Assembly (NCBI RefSeq): GCF_008364825.1
Contig: NZ_VTTO01000021.1
Span: 42,022-106,021 of the forward strand
DNA from: Azospirillum sp. B21
GTDB lineage: Bacteria > Pseudomonadota > Alphaproteobacteria > Azospirillales > Azospirillaceae
Reading direction: 5' to 3'
Length of the DNA stretch: 64,000 bases
The notes below the pieces were generated by a model. The model was not told the origin of the DNA, ran no database searches, and saw only the letters and a program-made list of their open reading frames with translations. Position 1 is the first letter of the stretch, and each line of letters starts with the position of its first letter. Both the position numbers and the translations under genes were made by a program. Below are positions 58,590 through 64,000 of the stretch, piece after piece.

Positions 58590-61500
58590 TCAGCCAGCCG
58601 GGTTTTTGAGGCGCGACAGCTCCGACGCCACCGCAGGCAGCAGATCGGCAACCTGCTGCCCCGGACGGGTCCGGAACAGCCGCATCGACGGGAACCAGGG
58701 CCGCACGGCCGTTCCCAATGCCGTCCAGTCTCCCGCCCGCGCCAGCCGCCAGACCGGGACGCCCAGCGCCGCCGCCAGTTCGCCTGTCGAGGTGGCAGGC
58801 GCGATCACCAAATCCAGCGCCGACATCAGCGCGGCGGTACCGTCCAAATCGTTGCGCAGGTCTAGGTCGGGGAGCAGCCGCGGCGCTTGGCCGAAGGCCT
58901 TGGCCGCCACCGCCAGTTCCACCCCGCAGTCGCCATATTGCAGGGTGATCGCCACGAGGCCGGGCAGGGTCAGCACCGGCCCCCAATCCTCGATCCGCGT
59001 GTAATCGGGCATGCGGTCCGGATCCAGCTGACCGCTGCGCCAGGCGATGCCGACCCGCAAGCCGTCGTCCAGCGCGGCCAGCCGCCGCCGCCATTCCCGC
59101 ACCGCCGCCGGATCCGCCCGCAGAACCGGTCCGACTTCGGCGAAATCGGCCAGCGTGCCCCCGAGGTGGCGCGACAACGAGCCGATCGCAGCATGGCAAT
59201 CGACATCCGCGGCGGGTTCGTTCGACGATGCCGGACGGGGACGGACCGTCGTCTGCGGAAAGGACCGGGCGAACAGCGGGACGAAGCGCGGATCGCATTC
59301 CACCACCACATGCCCGGCACGGGCGATCAACTCCGGCAGGCGCTGCGCGAACATCAACTCGTCGCCGATGCCCTGCTCGCGCCAGACCAGGATCCGCTTG
59401 CCCGCCAAATCCTCTCCGCCCCAGGCCGGCACGCCGGGGCGGCGGGCCGCCGTCACGAGATCGCGCGTGTCGAAGCGGCGGTCGTAGCCGCCCCACCCCT
59501 GCGCCAGCCGCCCCGCGGCCAGATGCAGCACCCCGCCGTTGAAGGCGGCGGAAGCGTGGCCGGGCTCCACCGCCAGGGCGCGGGCGCAGGAGAGGCCGGC
59601 CGCCGCATCCTCCCCCAGTTCACGCAGAAGCCTGCCGCGGTTCGCCAGCCCGTCGGCCAAAGCCGGCTGCAGCGTCAGCGCCAGACGCCCGGCGCGGTCC
59701 GCCGCACCCCCACGCCCGAGGCGCCGCAGAGCCACCGACAGGTTGATCCAGCCGGCCACCAATTGCGGCGCCCGGCGCAACGCCTGGACATGCGCCTGCT
59801 CCGCTTCGCCCCAGCGGCCGAGCCGGGCCAGCATAGCGCCAAGATTGTCATACGCCTCCGCCAGTTCAGGGTCGGCGGCGACCGCCCAACCCTGCACCCG
59901 CAGAGCGTCCCTGCTCCGCCCCTGCCCGTCCAGGGCGTTGCCGAGATTGGTCAACGCCACAGCATCGGCCGGCTGGAGGGCGAGTGCCGCCCGGAAGCTC
60001 GACGACGCCTCCGCGGCCCGGCCGAGCGCCAGACGGACATTGCCGAGGCTGATATGCGCCGTCGCATATCCGGGAACGGCGGCCACTGCGGCGGCGATGC
60101 GCGGCTCGGCCCTTTCCGATGCACCCAACTGGTGGTCGAGCAGGCCGGACAGGTGCAAGGCCACCGGGTCCCGTGGTCGGCGGGCGAGCACACGCCCATA
60201 GAGGGCGGCGGCCCCGGCCGCGTCACCGCCGCGGTGGGCGGCGACCGCCTGCTCCAACAGATGGTCGGTGTCGCCATCGAGAACCGGGGCAGTGTCGGCG
60301 GCTTCGCCGTCTCCTGCCTCCACGCCGGCCGACGGCCCGCCCCCGTCCGGACCAACCTTGTCCTGTGGCGAAGCGCAATCGCGCAGAGCCTTGGCGATCC
60401 GCCCGAGCGCCGCCTCCAGCCCTTCGCCGGGGTTGGGCTGGAACAGGCGCATGGCCGGGAACCAGGGACGGACGCCGGTGCCGAGCTGCGTCCAATCGCG
60501 GTGGCCAAAGCGCCAGACCGGCACCCCCAGCGCCCCAGCCAGTTCCCCCGCCGACATGGCCGGCGAGATCACCAGATCCAAATTCGCCGTCAGCGCCGCC
60601 GCACCGTCGAAGTCGTCCCGCAGGTTCAGGTCGTCCCAGCGGTGGATGCGCACGCCGAACCGCTCCTCGGCCGCCGCAAGCTCGGCTTCGCAGTCGCCAT
60701 ATTGCAGGTTGACGAACACCACGCCGGGAACGGCGAACAGCGGTCCCCAATGCTCCAGCATCACGTAGGAGACCTTGCGGTCGGTCGTCATCACCTGACT
60801 GCGCCAGCCGATACCGACCCGCAGCCCCGGTCCCAGCGCCGCCAGCCGCGCGCGCCAGCGTTCCGCCAGCGCCGGGTCGGGGACCAGCCAGTGGCCTTGC
60901 GGTCCGAAGGCGGACAGGCTGTTGCGCAGCAGTCCCGGCAGGTCGCCAGCCGCCACATGGGCATCGACGTCCGGCGGCTCGATCAGTTCCCGGCCAGCCG
61001 CGTCGACCGACTGCTCCCGCACCGTCGCCGTTGGAAAGGAACGCGCGAAAAGCGGCACCAGACGGCGATCGCACTCGATCACCACATGGCCGGCACGCGC
61101 GATGAGCGACGGAAAGCAGGAAGCGAACAGGATTTCGTCACCCACCCCCTGCTCCCGCCAGACCAGCAGGCGCCGGCCGGCCGGCGCCTCGCCGCGCCAG
61201 GGCGGAACGGCGATCCGCCGGCTCACATACCCTTTCGCCCGGAAGCGCCAGCGGTAGTCATCCCAGCCGCCGGCAAGATCCCCACCGGCGAGCCGCAGCA
61301 GGCCGCGGTTCAGATGCGCGCTGCCCAGTGCCGGATTGATCGAGAGGGCCAGCGACATCCAGGGTTCGGCGGCATCCGCATCCTGGCGGTACTGCCAGAT
61401 CAGCATGCCGAGATTGCCGGCGGCATCCGCACTGCGGGCGTCGATCGCCAACGCCCGTCGGTGGGCCGACTCCGCCTCTTCGATACGGCCGCGCATCTGC

Positions 61501-62771
61501 AGTGCCAGACCATAACCGGTCAGCGTCTCCGGTCGCCTGGGGTTGATCGCCAGCGCACGCCGGTACAGCCGCTCTGCCTCGACCAGATCATCGCGGTCCA
61601 ACCGCCGGCCGGCCATATTGGCATAGGCCTCTGCATTCCTCGGTTCGGCCGCCACCGCACGGCGATAGAGGTCCTCGGCCGCGTCGGCCTGCCGCATGGC
61701 GCCGTGGACGCCGGCAAGATTGATCAAGGCCTTCCCATAATCGGGACGCAGCCGAAGGGCGCGGCGGTACCATCGCGCCGACGGCTCCGGATCGGCGTCG
61801 GGGTCGTACCGGTTCTCCAGCGCGGTGCCGTGGTTGTTGACCACCATCGCGTCGTCCGGGCTGAGCGCCATCGCCCGGCGCAGGACCGGCGCCGCCGCAT
61901 CGGGATCCCCCAGGTCGAGCAGCGCCACGCCCAGGTTGTTGCAGGCGCCCTGCATCGTCGGCTCGCGCCCCAGTGCATGGCGGAGCCGGGCGACGGCCTC
62001 CGGCAGGCGGCCCAAGCCCTGCAACGCGGTGCCGAGCGTGAAATGCAGCAGCGCGTTGCCGCCATGGGCCTCCGCCGCAGGCGCCAGAACATCGCGGGCT
62101 TCCCCATAGCGCCCCTGGGCATTCAGCATCACGCCCAGTTCGACCGACAGTTCCTCGTCCGCCGGCGCATCGACAAGCGCGCGCCGCAGGCAATCCTCGG
62201 CGTCCGGATGGCCCAGCCCGCGCAGGCAGATCGCCAGATGACGCCATGCATCGGGATAGGATGAGTTGGCCTGCACCACTGCGTAGAATGCATTGGCCGC
62301 CGGCGCGATCCGGCCCAGTTCCCGTTGCAGGATGCCGTAACTGAAGCGGGCCGTGATGTTGTCCGGCCCGTGGGTCAGGGCGCGGACATAGTCCTCGGCA
62401 GCCTCCTCCCGGCGGCCGAGCCGCCGGAGAACCGATCCGCGATTGTTGTAGGCTTCGACATAATGGTCGTCCTGCCCGATCGCCTGCGCATAGGCGTCCA
62501 GCGAATCGCTCAACCGGTCCATATCCGCCAGGATATTGCCGAGACTGTTCCAGGCCACCGGGAAATTGGGCTGCGCCGTCAGCGCAGCCCGCAAGCGCTT
62601 CAACGCCGCGGCAGGCAGCCCGGCCTGGTGGATGATCAAAGCCGACAGGTGCAACGCATCGGCGTTCGCCGGATCGCCGACCAGGATCCGGCGATAGAAG
62701 GCCAGCGCCTCGGCAAGCCGGCCGGCCCGATGAAGCGGCAATGCGGCGTCGAGAAGTTCGGCGGTGGTCAC
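58590..62771 (-). CDS. giant double TPR-glycosyltransferase coupled to flbT
   Basis: 1393 aa. TPR block 1 (~1-495, about twelve or more units, the longest here), GT module 1 (~500-786), a variable linker, TPR block 2 (~833-1085) and GT module 2 (~1090-1393). GT signatures: WREQGVGDEILFASCFP and WREQGIGDELMFAQRLP; ECDRRLVPLFARSFP; GWRSQ/AWRSGQ; LQYGDC; DLNLRDDF/DLDLRNDL; GALGVPVWR. The GTG start lies in the flbT stop (GTGA overlap) and its N-terminus MTTAELLDAALPLHRAGRLAEAL aligns with paralogues. Co-translation with flbT and proximity to flagellin support a role in flagellin glycosylation; this is inference. Confidence 0.85.
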   Translation of the reverse strand: MTTAELLDAALPLHRAGRLAEALAFYRRILVGDPANADALHLSALIIHQAGLPAAALKRLRAALTAQPNFPVAWNSLGNILADMDRLSDSLDAYAQAIGQDDHYVEAYNNRGSVLRRLGRREEAAEDYVRALTHGPDNITARFSYGILQRELGRIAPAANAFYAVVQANSSYPDAWRHLAICLRGLGHPDAEDCLRRALVDAPADEELSVELGVMLNAQGRYGEARDVLAPAAEAHGGNALLHFTLGTALQGLGRLPEAVARLRHALGREPTMQGACNNLGVALLDLGDPDAAAPVLRRAMALSPDDAMVVNNHGTALENRYDPDADPEPSARWYRRALRLRPDYGKALINLAGVHGAMRQADAAEDLYRRAVAAEPRNAEAYANMAGRRLDRDDLVEAERLYRRALAINPRRPETLTGYGLALQMRGRIEEAESAHRRALAIDARSADAAGNLGMLIWQYRQDADAAEPWMSLALSINPALGSAHLNRGLLRLAGGDLAGGWDDYRWRFRAKGYVSRRIAVPPWRGEAPAGRRLLVWREQGVGDEILFASCFPSLIARAGHVVIECDRRLVPLFARSFPTATVREQSVDAAGRELIEPPDVDAHVAAGDLPGLLRNSLSAFGPQGHWLVPDPALAERWRARLAALGPGLRVGIGWRSQVMTTDRKVSYVMLEHWGPLFAVPGVVFVNLQYGDCEAELAAAEERFGVRIHRWDDLNLRDDFDGAAALTANLDLVISPAMSAGELAGALGVPVWRFGHRDWTQLGTGVRPWFPAMRLFQPNPGEGLEAALGRIAKALRDCASPQDKVGPDGGGPSAGVEAGDGEAADTAPVLDGDTDHLLEQAVAAHRGGDAAGAAALYGRVLARRPRDPVALHLSGLLDHQLGASERAEPRIAAAVAAVPGYATAHISLGNVRLALGRAAEASSSFRAALALQPADAVALTNLGNALDGQGRSRDALRVQGWAVAADPELAEAYDNLGAMLARLGRWGEAEQAHVQALRRAPQLVAGWINLSVALRRLGRGGAADRAGRLALTLQPALADGLANRGRLLRELGEDAAAGLSCARALAVEPGHASAAFNGGVLHLAAGRLAQGWGGYDRRFDTRDLVTAARRPGVPAWGGEDLAGKRILVWREQGIGDELMFAQRLPELIARAGHVVVECDPRFVPLFARSFPQTTVRPRPASSNEPAADVDCHAAIGSLSRHLGGTLADFAEVGPVLRADPAAVREWRRRLAALDDGLRVGIAWRSGQLDPDRMPDYTRIEDWGPVLTLPGLVAITLQYGDCGVELAVAAKAFGQAPRLLPDLDLRNDLDGTAALMSALDLVIAPATSTGELAAALGVPVWRLARAGDWTALGTAVRPWFPSMRLFRTRPGQQVADLLPAVASELSRLKNPAG
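60414..60837 (-). repeat. 424-bp inverted repeat, copy 2 (minus-strand TPR-GT gene)
   Basis: Inverted copy of 55223-55646 (422 of 424 positions identical), within GT module 1 of the minus-strand TPR-GT gene. The two copies enclose about 4.8 kb. See the entry at 55223. Confidence 0.93.
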
Positions 62772-63199
62772 GGCATCCGATCGTTCGCCGGTGCATCGTC
62801 GTCGTCGCTCGCCCCGCCGTCAGCGGTTCCGCCGTCGCCGGACTTGAACATCTTGCGGCAGAGTTTCAGCGCCCGGTAGTAGTTGCGGGCTTCTACGAGG
62901 CGTTCGATCTCGTCCAGCGTCTTGGCGGCATCGGGCCGTGCCTGGCGCGTTTCGTCAAGGATCGATGCGAAGCGCTGGAGGTTTAGCGTCGCATCTTCCG
63001 GAAAGATGTAGACGAGCTGGATGACAAAATAGAGCTTCTTCTCGATGCAGTCGATCTGCTCTTCCTTCAGGACTTCGCGCCCTCTCAGGAAATTCGCGGT
63101 GTTGTAGAGAAAGAATGAGCCCGGACGGTCGCCGGCACCGATGACGGCGCCGTTGATGATGACCTTCTCATTGGGACGAAGAACGAACTTGAGCGGCAT
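62768..63199 (-). CDS. flbT: flagellin synthesis regulator FlbT
   Basis: 143-aa FlbT protein, which in alphaproteobacteria binds flagellin mRNA and controls its stability or translation. The conserved N-terminus MPLKFVLRPNEKVIINGAVIGAGDRPGSFFLYN and the block CIEKKLYFVIQLVYIFPED are diagnostic. The C-terminus is an acidic tail (GDGGTADGGASDDDD) not usual for the family. It is downstream of the flagellin gene but separated by a terminator, so it is likely read from its own promoter or by read-through. Its stop overlaps the start of the TPR-GT gene. A flaF gene, the usual partner, is not seen in this window. Confidence 0.9.
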   Translation of the reverse strand: MPLKFVLRPNEKVIINGAVIGAGDRPGSFFLYNTANFLRGREVLKEEQIDCIEKKLYFVIQLVYIFPEDATLNLQRFASILDETRQARPDAAKTLDEIERLVEARNYYRALKLCRKMFKSGDGGTADGGASDDDDAPANDRMP

Positions 63200-63260
63200 G
63201 AGTGCGGAACCCGGGGCTTGCGGACCCTTGCCGTCCGGCCTTTGCCGACCCGGTCGGGCC

Positions 63261-63298
63261 CAAAAAAGAAACGGGCGGCGGCCTGATGCCGCCGCCCG
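63261..63298 (-). terminator. rho-independent terminator of the flagellin gene
   Basis: 11-bp arms CGGGCGGCGGC / GCCGCCGCCCG (63272-63282, 63288-63298) with a 5-nt loop. Read on the minus strand the stem is followed by TTTCTTTTTT. It lies 43 nt after the flagellin stop and 62 nt before the flbT start. Confidence 0.88.
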
Positions 63299-63310
63299 CC
63301 GGGCGTGATC

Positions 63311-63335
63311 CTACCCGAACTCCCTACCCGAACTC
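63311..63335. repeat. short tandem direct repeat in the flagellin 3' UTR
   Basis: CTACCCGAACTC occurs twice (63311-63322 and 63324-63335) with one base between. It lies between the flagellin stop and its terminator, thus within the flagellin mRNA. Confidence 0.7.
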
Positions 63336-63341
63336 TACGCC

Positions 63342-64000
63342 TTAGAACAGACGCAGGATCGACTGCTGCGACTGGTTGGCCAGCGAGAGGGCGATGGTGC
63401 CGAGCTGCTGACGGGTCTGCAGCATCAGCAGGCCGGCGCCTTCCTCGTTCTGGTCGGCCAGCGTCAGCTTGCTGGCGCCTTCCGACAGCACGTCGCTGAA
63501 CTCCTTGGTGAAGTTCTCGCGGGTCGTGATGATGTTCAGGTTGGTCGACAGCGACTGCGACGCGGAACGGATCGTCGACTTGGCGTTGTCCAGGCCGGCA
63601 ACCGCCTTGTCGATGTCCGCGCGGTCGGTCCAGTCGTTCTGCGCCTCGTCGAGCTTCAGTCCCTGGCCGCCTGTGGTCAGGTTCACGGCGTTCACGGTGA
63701 TCGAGTTGGTGTTCGTCTCGTTCAGCTGGACCGTGATGTCGTTCGACGAGTTGGCATCCGAGATCTGCTTGGTGACGATGTTGGCCGAGCAGTTGGCCGT
63801 CGCCGCCTGCTGGATCGTCGCAGCATCGACGTTCACGCGAACGGTGCCGCTGTCGAAGGCGAACGCCTGGTCGCCGCCGGCCAGCTTGCCGTCGCCCTGC
63901 TCGTTCATGCCGTCGCGGGTGATCTGGGCGCCGTTGGAGTTGGTCACCTGGATCTGCAGGTCGACCTTCTTCTCGATGGTCGAGATGCCGTTGCCCTGGT
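63342..64000 (-). CDS. flagellin, C-terminal part (5' end outside window)
   Basis: At least 219 codons of a flagellin. The frame is open through the window edge; a GTG at 63947 is internal, not the start. The C-terminal D1/D0 helices are typical: DNAKSTIRSASQSLSTNLNIITTRENFTKEFSDVLSEGASKLTLADQNEEGAGLLMLQTRQQLGTIALSLANQSQQSILRLF region. The part before it (TVRVNVDAATIQQAATANCSANIVTKQISDANSSNDITVQLNETNTN) is the variable, surface-exposed region, rich in Ser, Thr and Asn that could carry O-linked glycans. A cysteine in it is unusual for a flagellin. Followed by a strong terminator, then flbT. Confidence 0.9.
   Translation of the reverse strand, partial: QGNGISTIEKKVDLQIQVTNSNGAQITRDGMNEQGDGKLAGGDQAFAFDSGTVRVNVDAATIQQAATANCSANIVTKQISDANSSNDITVQLNETNTNSITVNAVNLTTGGQGLKLDEAQNDWTDRADIDKAVAGLDNAKSTIRSASQSLSTNLNIITTRENFTKEFSDVLSEGASKLTLADQNEEGAGLLMLQTRQQLGTIALSLANQSQQSILRLF

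Noticed and set aside
58887..62264. 1125-codon plus-strand open frame opposite the second double TPR-GT gene
   Set aside because: Same antisense artefact; repeats in it mirror the TPR repeats of the minus-strand gene.

Overview
Chromosome- or chromid-like segment, very GC-rich, densely packed and with many ATGA/TGATG gene overlaps. FlbT-controlled flagellin, FlbD-like and DUF465 proteins, DUF1491, a TRAP transporter, a DctB/DctD pair and the wealth of TPR proteins point to an alphaproteobacterium of the Rhodospirillales, most likely Azospirillum or a close relative. This is inferred from gene content; no marker gene is present. There are no rRNA or tRNA genes, insertion sequences or CRISPR arrays.

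Left part (1-16.7 kb): the C-terminal part of a DctB-type histidine kinase with its sigma54 activator DctD. A lower-GC stretch follows with a DUF5648 fragment, an AlgI/AlgX-like polysaccharide O-acetylation pair and a DUF5648-RTX exoprotein. Next comes a glycogen/trehalose block: one 1868-residue polypeptide joining a maltokinase-like domain, a TreZ-like domain and a MalQ domain, followed by TreY.

Middle (16.7-37.5 kb): a small Ser/Gly-rich secreted protein, a single-domain response regulator and a FlbD-like protein. A nine-gene minus-strand catabolic operon follows (acyl-CoA dehydrogenase, acyl-CoA ligase, branched-chain-type ABC transporter, thioesterase, crotonase), preceded by a palindromic operator candidate shared with a divergent GST gene. 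Then come a GNAT/ATP-grasp/metallophosphoesterase operon, a 5'-nucleotidase-like protein without its metal ligands coupled to a large PAS histidine kinase, a DUF1491 protein and a TPR-glycosyltransferase.

Right part (37.6-64 kb): flgE-flgK-flgL behind a sigma54-type promoter and closed by a terminator; a TRAP solute-binding protein; a GH13 glucosidase; a pseudokinase-DUF4384 protein convergent with a PP2C phosphatase; and an orphan FlgC-like/YjfB-like/FlaG-like trio. The last 12 kb are dominated by TPR proteins: a plain TPR protein, a TPR-methyltransferase, a TPR-GT-TPR-GT protein, another TPR protein, and a second TPR-GT-TPR-GT protein translationally coupled to flbT, next to a flagellin gene cut by the window end. 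The two double TPR-GT genes lie in opposite orientation and share a 424-bp, 99.5% identical inverted repeat. The best unifying hypothesis is an expanded flagellin-modification (FlmG-like glycosylation plus methylation) locus.
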